Assembly: GCA_035621215.1 (NCBI GenBank)
Contig: CP141729.1
Span: 1,386,944 to 1,450,943, forward strand
DNA: 64,000 nucleotides
Reading direction: 5' to 3'
DNA from: Oscillospiraceae bacterium MB08-C2-2
GTDB lineage: Bacteria > Bacillota > Clostridia > Oscillospirales > Ruminococcaceae
The position numbers and the translations under genes were made by a program. The notes beneath the pieces were generated by a model that was given only the letters and a program-made list of their open reading frames with translations, was not told where the DNA came from and searched no databases. This document shows positions 1 through 8,354 of the stretch, piece after piece. Numbering within the stretch: position 1 is the first letter of the stretch; every line of letters begins with the position of its first letter.

Positions 1-69
1 CCTTTCCCGCTTCCGTCAGGCATAGAGCCACTGCTCCTCTCTATAGGGGACAGATACTAAAAAAGCCCA

Positions 70-104
70 AGAAGGACTATCCACTTACTGTGGATAGTCC
101 TTCT
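70..104. terminator. Bidirectional intrinsic terminator
   Basis: A 15-bp perfect inverted repeat (agaaggactatccac at 70-84, its complement at 90-104) surrounds a 5-nt loop. T-rich DNA follows on both strands. It lies just downstream of the minus-strand chimeric gene and probably ends its transcript. Bases 1-69 left of it show no supported gene. Confidence 0.85.
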
Positions 105-187
105 TTTGTTGTCTTATTCTTTTGCCTGCTGCCTTTTCCTGCTTTATAGGCTGGCAGAATGTCGTTATTCCTCAGTATGTATGTGTT

Positions 188-1351
188 TTATACCGTTGCC
201 GCATACTTTTCGCCGATGGCATCCAGCTTTTTTTCCAGCAGAGCCTTGACCTCATCGGAGCAGCCTGTGTTGGGACGCACCGGCTCACCCAAATCCAGGC
301 CAATCAGGTTGGCGGCATCCTTGGTGGCAACTGGGAAGGTGGCCTTATCAAACACCATGCGGAAGGGGTTCAGCTTATACTGAGACTCCAGAGCACCCTG
401 AATGTCTCCCTGTGTAAACTGGTTGTAAATAGAGCAAACCAGCTTGGGAACAACATTGGCAGTGGAAGCAACACAGCCCACCGGCTCACCTTTAACCAAG
501 GTGAATTTTTTCGTCAGCAAAATGCGCTTCCCTTTTGTCTCCAGCACCCGATTGCTGTATTCCCGGTTATCGGTCAGGATGATTTTAAGCTCCTGGGGTA
601 TCGCTACAGAGCTGACCATCTCGCCCACAGTGGATTCGGCCTTAATCCGTAAAACCTGCTGAGCAGATGGATTGACCATGGTGAAGTGCTGGCTGGAATC
701 CACCGCCACAATGCCATCGGAGGTATAGTTGATGATATTTTTATAAAGGGTGGCCTTTTCGTATGCCCGGCGGTGAATACCCGCCGCACGCTTTGCCTCG
801 GTCAGGCACTGGTAAAAGGAGCTATCCCCACTGATGAGCAGAAGATGATCAACATGGAGCTTTTCAGCAGCGGCACAGGCGCTGGTTCCTCCCAGCACCA
901 TCTGGCAGCTATCCCGAAGGGCCTGCCGAAGCAAAATATCCGCTTTCATCTCCTTGTTCAGGCAGTATCCACCGGCCTCCATACCCAACAGCCGTGCTAC
1001 CCGATCCACATTGTATACCATGCTCAAAGAGGCGATAACCGCCACCTTCTGGCCCGGAAACAGCCTTTTGCATTCCAGCAGATTCTGCACCATATCAAAG
1101 CCCTGCACCGCCACCTCCACCAGCGGTATCCCCCGGATACGGCCCTTGAGCAGCTCTGCATAGAGGCCTCTGGCTATGATAACATCCGCATCAAACTTCA
1201 AATCCTGAAGCTCTTCCTGCGGAACAGCGTATTCCTCCAATATGTACCTTTCCCCATCAAACACACCTTCCATCTGGTTGTGGCGGGCTAATATCTCCTT
1301 TGCCCCCGGTATGAAATTGATGAATGGAACCACCAACGCAATTTTTATCAT
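188..1351 (-). CDS. PrpR-type sensor/PAS protein fused to the C-terminus of a DapA-family aldolase
   Basis: The 387-residue product has an N-terminal PrpR-type sensor region (about residues 1-195, starting MIKIALVVPF) of the kind that heads sigma-54 activators, then a PAS domain (about 205-293). At about residue 292-296 the sequence changes abruptly. The last ~95 residues match the C-terminal helices of the dihydrodipicolinate synthase / N-acetylneuraminate lyase family (STANVVPKL, then the FPVATKDAANLIG stretch). The AAA+ and Fis-type DNA-binding domains expected after PrpR-PAS are absent. So is the aldolase barrel with its catalytic Tyr and Lys. No output function is apparent. The ATG at 1351 is preferred over the GTG at 1363 because GGAGG lies six bases upstream of it. 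It may be a real deletion fusion or an assembly join. Family calls are confident, function is not. Confidence 0.75.
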   Translation of the reverse strand: MIKIALVVPFINFIPGAKEILARHNQMEGVFDGERYILEEYAVPQEELQDLKFDADVIIARGLYAELLKGRIRGIPLVEVAVQGFDMVQNLLECKRLFPGQKVAVIASLSMVYNVDRVARLLGMEAGGYCLNKEMKADILLRQALRDSCQMVLGGTSACAAAEKLHVDHLLLISGDSSFYQCLTEAKRAAGIHRRAYEKATLYKNIINYTSDGIVAVDSSQHFTMVNPSAQQVLRIKAESTVGEMVSSVAIPQELKIILTDNREYSNRVLETKGKRILLTKKFTLVKGEPVGCVASTANVVPKLVCSIYNQFTQGDIQGALESQYKLNPFRMVFDKATFPVATKDAANLIGLDLGEPVRPNTGCSDEVKALLEKKLDAIGEKYAATV

Positions 1352-1565
1352 AACAGCCTCCACCGTGTTTTAAACAGTCCCCTAATGTGAAACATGTGCA
1401 AAGCGGATTGGTCACAGACGCTTCCGGCAAGGGTCTTGCCCTCACTTTTATTTTAGCTTTAGCCCCCAAGCTTTGCAACCTGTATTTTACAGCATCATAC
1501 TGACTCTGCAAATGCCACTACACCTCAAAATCAAGCTGCATATAGCTCGAAAAGGTTGCTCCCTT

Positions 1566-2813
1566 CTAAGAAGAAGGGAAACCCGTTTCATTGCCATAAA
1601 GCAATTCATCCACCTTAAAATTCATTAGCAGGTTAAAGCAGGTATCTGGGTCCGAAAGATCAATGTTGGCCATGCTTTCAATTTTATTCAGGCGGTAAAG
1701 CAGTGTATTCCGATGAATGCGGAGCTTTTCAACACAGTAGGCGTGATTTAAAAAGGATACCACAAAGTATTTTAACGTAAGGCAATACTCCGTTTTATTT
1801 TGGAGATCATACTCCCGCAAAATCTCTATTGCCGGATGCCCCAGACTTTCCGGCAAAAAATTCTGGCAAATACAGCTCATCAGGTCATCGGTGGCAAACT
1901 GCTCATAGCGGAAAATCTTCTGAGAGGAGCCCTCCTTTTTGGCAAAGCCCAGCCGCAGAGCGCTATCGGCCTGCTCTTTAAAAGCCAGAGTCTGCAAAAT
2001 GTTTTTAAAAGGGTGGCTGAGCCCCACGCCAAAACCATTTTCCAAATAAAAGGCCAATTCAGCAGGTGTTGTGCGGCCCTCAATATCATGCAAATGATCC
2101 ATATTAAAAAGCAGATAGATGCAATCTTTTTCACAAGTAGAAAAACAATCGGAGAACTGTTTTTTCACCTGCTTAAACACATATTCAAAGTGCAGGGTAA
2201 AAACGCTGGTGCTCAAAATGGGTGAGAAAGCGGCCACCCAAAAATACTTCTTTGGAGAATAGGAAAGGCTCCGCATCCACCTTTGCAGGGTTTCCTGCGA
2301 GCTGATGGTTTTATCCAGCAGAGCGGAGAAAAACACAGGCTGCAGCGCCTGCGTATCGTAGGAAATATTGGTGGAGCGCTGCAAAACCAAGCCTGCCGCT
2401 CGGGCAAACATTTCCAGATAGGTGCTGTCCTCCTCGGTCCAAGCCGATTCATCCTGCAAAACCACAGATATAAAGCCCTGAATGGCCCCATTGGTGGCAA
2501 TACGGCAAACCATTCGGGGGGTCTCCTTGGCAACGCCCCAGTTGATCAAAACCGCCTTATCGATCTTGCTGCTTTCCTCCAGATAACGGCTGGCAATAAA
2601 ATCCATGATCAGCGAATCGGAAACCTTTTTAGTCGCACTGATTTGGTCCCATGTTCCCTCTTCAATTGTATGGTGGGGCAGCATGCATAATATGTTATAT
2701 TGCACATCTATCACAGAGATAGGGTTGCCCCACAGCTTATAGGCTCTAGCGGTCAGCTTCTGAATCGAACCGGATATGCCAATTTCGAAAAGATCTTTAT
2801 ACAAATTTTTCAT
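1566..2813 (-). CDS. PucR/CdaR-type transcriptional regulator
   Basis: This 415-residue protein has the PucR-family layout. A variable N-terminal sensory region with a GAF-like stretch (about residues 30-155) is followed by a middle region and a C-terminal helix-turn-helix of the PucR type (about 355-405, containing VEKLRIHRNTLLYRLNKIE). Such proteins usually activate nearby catabolic genes in response to a substrate. The gene is divergent from the oxidoreductase/MFS/SDR genes starting at 3042, with a 228-bp intergenic space that holds a perfect palindrome. It is therefore the best candidate regulator of that operon (inference from position). The ribosome site before the ATG is weak. Confidence 0.85.
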   Translation of the reverse strand: MKNLYKDLFEIGISGSIQKLTARAYKLWGNPISVIDVQYNILCMLPHHTIEEGTWDQISATKKVSDSLIMDFIASRYLEESSKIDKAVLINWGVAKETPRMVCRIATNGAIQGFISVVLQDESAWTEEDSTYLEMFARAAGLVLQRSTNISYDTQALQPVFFSALLDKTISSQETLQRWMRSLSYSPKKYFWVAAFSPILSTSVFTLHFEYVFKQVKKQFSDCFSTCEKDCIYLLFNMDHLHDIEGRTTPAELAFYLENGFGVGLSHPFKNILQTLAFKEQADSALRLGFAKKEGSSQKIFRYEQFATDDLMSCICQNFLPESLGHPAIEILREYDLQNKTEYCLTLKYFVVSFLNHAYCVEKLRIHRNTLLYRLNKIESMANIDLSDPDTCFNLLMNFKVDELLYGNETGFPSS

Positions 2814-2850
2814 GTTTTTTTAGTCATATTCCCTTTACTTTGATCATTTT

Positions 2851-2879
2851 AGCATAACAGCCTATTGTCTCACTGTCAA
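2851..2879 (-). promoter_or_regulatory. Sigma-A promoter of the PucR-type gene
   Basis: On the minus strand TTGACA (2874-2879) is followed after 17 bases by TATGCT (2851-2856). This places the start of transcription about 30 bases upstream of the PucR-type gene's ATG. Confidence 0.65.
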
Positions 2880-2886
2880 GTTAATG

Positions 2887-2904
2887 TTTGTGCATATGCA
2901 CAAA
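2887..2904. promoter_or_regulatory. 18-bp palindromic operator candidate
   Basis: TTTGTGCATATGCACAAA is a perfect palindrome, with TTAAT/TTAA flanks extending the symmetry. It sits between the PucR-type gene and the divergent catabolic operon, immediately upstream of the minus-strand -35 box. Position and symmetry fit a binding site for a dimeric regulator. Which protein binds is not shown. Confidence 0.5.
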
Positions 2905-3041
2905 TTAACAGCCCGCGTTTTTTGTATTCGAACATTGTCTCAAACTTAACAAAGTGATAGTATAATAGCTGTCGCCGAATGTTATGTATTTAACAAAGTA
3001 TCGGCATTTGAGATTAAGATTAGGATATAAGAGGGTAAAAA

Positions 3042-4961
3042 ATGAAACTGTTTGAACGTGCTTCTATCGGATCAGTAAAAATGCGCAATCGCATCATCAT
3101 GGCTCCTATGGGCAGAAAAACCGCACCCGACGGCGGTTTTGACGATCGAACCATCGCCTATTACGAGGCCCGTGCCAAAGGTGGGGTCGGGGCTATTATT
3201 ACCGGGCTGAACATCGTCACCACTGAATTTGAAACCCGCCCCTGCTTTGTGCTGGAAACCTATCACCAGTGCGACCGTCTCGGCCTTGCAGCGGATAAGG
3301 TGCAGGCCTACGGCGGCAAATTCTTTGTGCAGATCGGACCCGGCTTGGGCCGTGTAGCTTATGCCAACCCCGACCGTGCCCCCTATTCGGCCAGCGCAAT
3401 CCCCACCCGAAATTTCCCCAATCTGAACTGCCGCCCCCTTTCGGTGGAGCAGATTCAGAAAATCGTCTCCTACATGGCCAGAGGCGCACTGATGGCCAAA
3501 AAGGCCGGGGCGGACGGCATTGAGATTCATGCTTACGGCGGCTACCTCATTGACCAATTTCTGACCAAGGCATGGAATAAGCGCACCGATGAATACGGCG
3601 GCGATCTGGAAGGCCGGATGCGTTTCTTGAAAGAATGCATCGAAGCCATCCGCAAGGCCTGCGGCCCCCGCTTCCCCATTATTGTCAAGATCACCGTTAA
3701 CCATTACATAGACAATCCCGAATATCGCCACATTGAAGAGGGCGTGGAGCTTGCCAAGCAGTTGGAAGCCTTGGGCGTGGATGCCATCCATGTGGATACC
3801 GGCTGCTACGAAAAATATTATATGCAGGTTCCCACCGTTTATCAGGCACCCGGCTTTGAGCTGGATGATCTGGAAATCATTAAAAAGGCTGTGAGCATCC
3901 CGGTTATCGGGCAGGGCAAACTGAACGATGAAAAGGTTGCCGAAGAAGGCTTACAGAAGAATCAGCTGGATTTTGTGGCAATTGGTCACCAGCTGCTGGC
4001 CGATCCCGATTGGTGCAACAAGATCAAGGATGGCCGCAAGGATGAAGTTGTTTGCTGTGTGGGCTGCAACGAGTGCCTGTATTCTTCCCTGCAAGGCCGG
4101 TTCAGCGATTGCGCTGTCAATCCGATGTGCGGCCACGAGATCGATTATCCCTTTGTTCCCTCCAAGGATGCCAAGAAGCTGCTGGTTGTGGGCGGCGGCC
4201 CTGCCGGTATGGAAACTGCGCTGGCAGCAGAAGCTCGTGGGCATCAGGTTGAGCTTTGGGAGATGAGTGACAAGCTGGGCGGCAACCTGATTGCAGCCGG
4301 TGCACCCACCTTCAAGAAGGATGTCAACGACTATTTGGAATATCTCAAAAGAAGTCTTGCCAAAAGCGATGTCACCGTTCAGATGAACAAAAAAGGTACC
4401 ACAGAGGAAATTGTTCAGGGCGGCTATGATTATGTAGCACTGGCTACCGGTTCCCGTGCCTTTATCCCCCCCATTCCCGGTGTGGAAAGCAAAAATGTGC
4501 TGACCGCCTTTGATGCCTTCACCGGTAAACCTCTGACCGGTCGTGTTGCCGTAATCGGTGCCGGACTGGTAGGCTGTGAGGCTGCTGTTCATGCATCTGC
4601 CACTGCCGATTCGGTGGTTCTGATTGATATTATGCCGGATATCCTCCAAACCGTTGAACATCTCTACAACAACGATCAGTGCCTGCGCCAGATGGTTAAG
4701 GATAGCAATGCGCAGCTTTATATGAACGCCACGGTAAAGAAGATCAGCGAGAATGGTTTGGAGTTAACACAAAATGGAGAAACCCTTTCCATTGAGTGTG
4801 ACACCATTGTCATTGCTTCCGGCTACCGCTCCAATGCCGAGCTGGAAGACCAACTTTATGGGAAAGTGCCCGATGTTCGGCTGCTGGGGGATGCGGTTGC
4901 TCCCAGAAAGATTGTCAATGCCGTTTCCGAGGGCTTCCATTACGCACGCATCATGAACTGA
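3042..4961 (+). CDS. Old-yellow-enzyme family NAD(P)H:flavin oxidoreductase (BaiCD/enoate-reductase type)
   Basis: This 639-residue protein has the three-part build of 2,4-dienoyl-CoA reductase, enoate reductase and BaiCD/BaiH enzymes. An N-terminal FMN barrel begins near MRNRIIMAPMG. A 4Fe-4S cysteine group follows (C338/C339, C342, C345, C357; spacing CxxCxxC-x11-C). C-terminal FAD/NAD domains carry glycine motifs near residues 380-395 (GGGPAGME) and 503-515 (GAGLVGCE). Such enzymes reduce or form C=C bonds next to carbonyls in acids or CoA esters. The substrate cannot be read from sequence. It heads a plus-strand run with an MFS permease and an SDR, suggesting uptake and redox turnover of one organic substrate. 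The start has a modest ribosome site (agaggg). Confidence 0.85.
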   Translation: MKLFERASIGSVKMRNRIIMAPMGRKTAPDGGFDDRTIAYYEARAKGGVGAIITGLNIVTTEFETRPCFVLETYHQCDRLGLAADKVQAYGGKFFVQIGPGLGRVAYANPDRAPYSASAIPTRNFPNLNCRPLSVEQIQKIVSYMARGALMAKKAGADGIEIHAYGGYLIDQFLTKAWNKRTDEYGGDLEGRMRFLKECIEAIRKACGPRFPIIVKITVNHYIDNPEYRHIEEGVELAKQLEALGVDAIHVDTGCYEKYYMQVPTVYQAPGFELDDLEIIKKAVSIPVIGQGKLNDEKVAEEGLQKNQLDFVAIGHQLLADPDWCNKIKDGRKDEVVCCVGCNECLYSSLQGRFSDCAVNPMCGHEIDYPFVPSKDAKKLLVVGGGPAGMETALAAEARGHQVELWEMSDKLGGNLIAAGAPTFKKDVNDYLEYLKRSLAKSDVTVQMNKKGTTEEIVQGGYDYVALATGSRAFIPPIPGVESKNVLTAFDAFTGKPLTGRVAVIGAGLVGCEAAVHASATADSVVLIDIMPDILQTVEHLYNNDQCLRQMVKDSNAQLYMNATVKKISENGLELTQNGETLSIECDTIVIASGYRSNAELEDQLYGKVPDVRLLGDAVAPRKIVNAVSEGFHYARIMN

Positions 4962-4987
4962 ATTTGAAAAAAGGTGAGGAGATCGTT

Positions 4988-6220
4988 ATGAACAGCGTAT
5001 CAAACAAATTGCACCATGGTTGGATCGTCCTGATTAGCTGCTGCTTTATCATGTTCGGCACACTTGGCATTATCGCAAACTGCATGTCTGTTTTCATTGC
5101 TCAGGTTAATGCGGATATGGGCTTTGAAATGACCTATTTGGTTCTGTATTTCACCTTTATGACCATCACTCTGGCGCTGTTTCAGCCTGTGGCCCAGAAA
5201 ATCTTCCAGAAGCTGAATGTAAAGCTTGTGGGCGCTATCGCTGTTATTCTTCCCGCTGTGGGCATGTCTCTCATGACTGTTTATACCAGCGTTGAAGGCT
5301 TCTATCTTTCTGGTGTAATCAACGGTATCGGCCTTTCCTTTATCACCTACCTGTTGATTCCCACCCTGATGAACAAATGGTTTGCCGTTAAGCTGGGTCT
5401 TGTGATGGGTATTGCCATGGCCTGCTCCAATCTGGGCGGCGCCGTGTTCTCCCCCATTGCGGGCAAGCTGATTGCCACCATGGGCTGGCGCCCCGCCTGC
5501 CTGCTGCTGGCTGGCCTGAGCGTTGTGATCTCCCTGCCCTTTGCTCTGTTCGGCATCACCAGAGACCCCAAGGAAAAGGGTCTGGAGCCTTACGGCGCTG
5601 ATCAGGTATCCAAAGCTGGCAACACCCAGCAGCTCACCGGCCTGACCCTCAAGGAAGCCGCTAAAACACCTTGGCTGTATCTGGTGTTTGTATCCGTTAT
5701 CGGCATGTTCTTCTTTGCAAACTTCCAGCCCCAGATTGTTAAGTTTGCTACCACAACCGGATTTCCCATTGAAAAGGCTGCTGTTGTGGGCTCCATGCTC
5801 ATGATCGGTTCGGTTGTGGGTAAGGTAGGGCTTGGCTACATCAACGATAAGCTGGGCACCATCGCCTGTGTTACCATTGGCGGCGGCTGCGGCATTGCCG
5901 GTTTGCTGCTGTTCATCATGGGAAGCGAACCTAAGGCTGTGTTCATCGGCGCTGTGCTGTTCGGTATCGGCTTTGCCATGATGTCCATTGTGCCTCCCCT
6001 GCTGGTTCGTAAATCCATGGGCTCTCTGCACTTTGCCGCTATCTTCAGCGTGGTTGCCAGTGTGGGTACTGTAACCAGTGCCATCTCCAACCCCATTTAC
6101 GGTGCAATCTATGAAGGAAACGGCACCTATGTTCCTGGCCTGATTGCAGCTGCTATTTCTATGGGTGTTGTTATCCTGTGCGGCATTGTCATCGGCGGCC
6201 GCAAAGCAGCCAGTAAGTAA
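4988..6220 (+). CDS. MFS permease, oxalate/formate-antiporter-like
   Basis: This 410-residue integral membrane protein has about 12 hydrophobic segments and the two-half layout of the major facilitator superfamily, most like the OFA (oxalate:formate antiporter) group. That group typically carries small organic acids. The ATG at 4988 is chosen because GGTGAGGAG lies at the right distance. Upstream in-frame codons would run into the preceding gene's end. It follows the OYE-type oxidoreductase by 26 bases and precedes the SDR gene by 36, so the three are probably co-transcribed and the permease likely imports their substrate (inference). Confidence 0.8.
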   Translation: MNSVSNKLHHGWIVLISCCFIMFGTLGIIANCMSVFIAQVNADMGFEMTYLVLYFTFMTITLALFQPVAQKIFQKLNVKLVGAIAVILPAVGMSLMTVYTSVEGFYLSGVINGIGLSFITYLLIPTLMNKWFAVKLGLVMGIAMACSNLGGAVFSPIAGKLIATMGWRPACLLLAGLSVVISLPFALFGITRDPKEKGLEPYGADQVSKAGNTQQLTGLTLKEAAKTPWLYLVFVSVIGMFFFANFQPQIVKFATTTGFPIEKAAVVGSMLMIGSVVGKVGLGYINDKLGTIACVTIGGGCGIAGLLLFIMGSEPKAVFIGAVLFGIGFAMMSIVPPLLVRKSMGSLHFAAIFSVVASVGTVTSAISNPIYGAIYEGNGTYVPGLIAAAISMGVVILCGIVIGGRKAASK

Positions 6221-6256
6221 CCCATAAAATTTATATTAAGAAGTGGAGAAGGTACA

Positions 6257-7030
6257 ATGAGCAACAAAACAATTAGCTTTGATGTAACCGGCAAAGTTGC
6301 GCTGGTAACCGGAGCCTCCTACGGCCTAGGCATAGAGCTGGCTACCACTCTTGCCGAATATGGTGCAGATATTGCCGTTCTGGCACGGTCTGAGGATAAG
6401 CTTCAGGGCGTTGCTGCCCAGATTCGTGAAAAGACCGGCCGCCGGGTGCTGGTGGTTCCTTGTGATATCACCAACGAGCAGATGGTTAAGGATGCAGTCA
6501 AGAAGGTTCTGGACGAGTACGGCCATCTGGATATTCTGGTCAACAACTCCGGAACCATCGAGATCAATCCTCCTGAGGAATACACCATGGAGCAGTGGAA
6601 CAAGGTTATCGGTGTTGATCTCACCGGCGTTTTCCTGATGTGCCGTGAGTGCGTTGCGCAATACATGAAGGGCCATGGCGGGCGCATCATCAACATTTCT
6701 TCTGTTTCTGCCTTTGGTGCTTCTGGTGGAGCGATTGCCTACAATGCCGCTAAAGCCGGTGTAGTTCATATGACCCGTTCTATGGCAGTTGCCTGGGCTC
6801 CTTATGGCATTTATGTCAACGGTATTGCTCCGGGCCAAATGACCAACGGAGAGATGTCTGCCTCCACTCCTGCCGCAGTGGCAGAAAGAATCATTCAGAA
6901 GGTTCCCTTAAAGCGTCTGGGTGCTTACGGTGATCTTTCCGGTGCGTTGATTTTCTTTGCCTCCGACGCTTGCACCTACACGGTCGGTGAGACTGTGCTT
7001 TGCGACGGCGGAATGGCGATGGTTCTCTAG
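6257..7030 (+). CDS. SDR-family NAD(P)-dependent oxidoreductase
   Basis: This 257-residue classical short-chain dehydrogenase/reductase has the nucleotide-binding motif TGASYGLG at residues 18-25, NNSG at 96-99, and the catalytic Ser (148/149), Tyr162 and Lys166 (YNAAK). The C-terminus has the usual DGGMAMVL ending. The closest known types are gluconate 5-dehydrogenase, KduD and 3-oxoacyl-ACP reductase. Substrate choice is not visible. GGAGAAGG precedes the ATG. The gene sits between two permease genes in the plus-strand operon. Confidence 0.88.
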   Translation: MSNKTISFDVTGKVALVTGASYGLGIELATTLAEYGADIAVLARSEDKLQGVAAQIREKTGRRVLVVPCDITNEQMVKDAVKKVLDEYGHLDILVNNSGTIEINPPEEYTMEQWNKVIGVDLTGVFLMCRECVAQYMKGHGGRIINISSVSAFGASGGAIAYNAAKAGVVHMTRSMAVAWAPYGIYVNGIAPGQMTNGEMSASTPAAVAERIIQKVPLKRLGAYGDLSGALIFFASDACTYTVGETVLCDGGMAMVL

Positions 7031-7094
7031 AAATAAAAGTTCAGGAGGAATACGGCGGCTTTCACCACTGTATTCCTCTGGGGGTTGGGGTACT

Positions 7095-8267
7095 ATGAAA
7101 AATACATCTACGTTCAAAATTGCGTTTCCAATTGCTTCGGTTTGGTTTGCCGCTCTGGTAGGGCCTTCGATGGTTTCCGGCATTTTTGCCACCAGCTATT
7201 ATACTTCATATGGTGTGTGGGGGCTGATTCTCCCCTGTTTGACCTTTGCTGTGGCCTGCTTTATCATCACTATGGGTGCAGAAACAGTGCGGCGCCAAAA
7301 AACATACGATTACAGCTCCTTTTCCAAGGCGATCTACGGAAAAGCCTCCCGCTTTTTCTCTCCGATTTTGGAGGTATACATGGTCATTGCCATGATTGTC
7401 AGCGGGAGCGCTGTTGTTGCCATGGGGGCCACACTGCTCCATGAGCTGATCGGAGCACCGCCCATTGTAGGCGCTATCGGTATGTCAGCCATCTGTATGT
7501 GCTTGGTGCTGTGGGGCGAAAGCCTGATTCGAAAAAGCTCGGTTGTCATCTCGATGGTTATGATTGGGGGGCTCCTTCTGCTTGCCTTCTTCTCTATCCA
7601 ATATCGGGCCGGCACTCTTGCAGACATGATATCCAGCGGATATGTTCCTGAAGGGGCTACCATGTCATCCGGCATCCGAAAGGCTTTGGCACTGGGCTTT
7701 TCCAACTCCGCCAACGCACTGGTGCTGACCTCGGTGGAGCAGACCGTCACCAAGCGCCGCCACTCCTGGGCTATTGGTGGGATAAGCTTTGTAATGAATG
7801 TGGGTGTGTTTGTTATTACCACACTGCTGACCCTGCCCTACTCCCCTGAGGTTTTGTCGGAGCAGATGCCCACCCTCTATATCATTCACCAGTATCTGGC
7901 GGCATCGGTGCCGTGGCTGCCTACCGTTTATATGCTGACCATGTTTGTGGCACTTATGGATTCTTCGCAGCTCCATGCGGTAGCATCCCGTACCATGCAG
8001 TTTTACCCCAATACCGGTATTTTGCGTGACAATGTGAAGCTCAAAACTTTTTTGACCGGTATTGTCTATTTCGCTATCAGCATTTTGATTTCTATGCTGG
8101 GTCTGCGGACCATTGTGGGCACCGGCTACAGCCTGTTGGGATATCTGGCCATTCCGCTGATTGCCGTTCCGGTCTGTATTGTGGCTCCTCTGCGGCGTAT
8201 GCGCCAGAAAGCCCAGGACTGGAAGGCAAAGGACATTTCTTCTTATACTAAGGTGCAAGACCAATAA
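7095..8267 (+). CDS. YkvI-like integral membrane transporter
   Basis: The 390-residue product has about ten hydrophobic segments starting at FPIASVWFAALVG. It resembles the YkvI group of putative permeases, distantly related to amino-acid/polyamine carriers; this assignment rests on overall pattern rather than one decisive motif. The ATG at 7095 is chosen because the 46 in-frame codons before it overlap the SDR gene. The ribosome site before it (gggggttgggg) is G-rich but not classical. It ends 18 bases before a strong terminator, so it is the last gene of the operon. Confidence 0.65.
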   Translation: MKNTSTFKIAFPIASVWFAALVGPSMVSGIFATSYYTSYGVWGLILPCLTFAVACFIITMGAETVRRQKTYDYSSFSKAIYGKASRFFSPILEVYMVIAMIVSGSAVVAMGATLLHELIGAPPIVGAIGMSAICMCLVLWGESLIRKSSVVISMVMIGGLLLLAFFSIQYRAGTLADMISSGYVPEGATMSSGIRKALALGFSNSANALVLTSVEQTVTKRRHSWAIGGISFVMNVGVFVITTLLTLPYSPEVLSEQMPTLYIIHQYLAASVPWLPTVYMLTMFVALMDSSQLHAVASRTMQFYPNTGILRDNVKLKTFLTGIVYFAISILISMLGLRTIVGTGYSLLGYLAIPLIAVPVCIVAPLRRMRQKAQDWKAKDISSYTKVQDQ

Positions 8268-8285
8268 AACAAAGCTTTCAAAAAA

Positions 8286-8319
8286 GCACATTCTCTTTAA
8301 TGAGAATGTGCCTTTTTTT
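8286..8319. terminator. Bidirectional terminator between convergent genes
   Basis: GCACATTCTC (8286-8295) pairs with GAGAATGTGC (8302-8311) across a 6-nt loop. A-rich DNA lies on the left and T-rich DNA on the right. It separates the YkvI-like gene from the convergent OadB-like gene. Confidence 0.9.
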
Positions 8320-8354
8320 ATGTATACCTTTAATCTTTGATTCTTGGACTTGGA

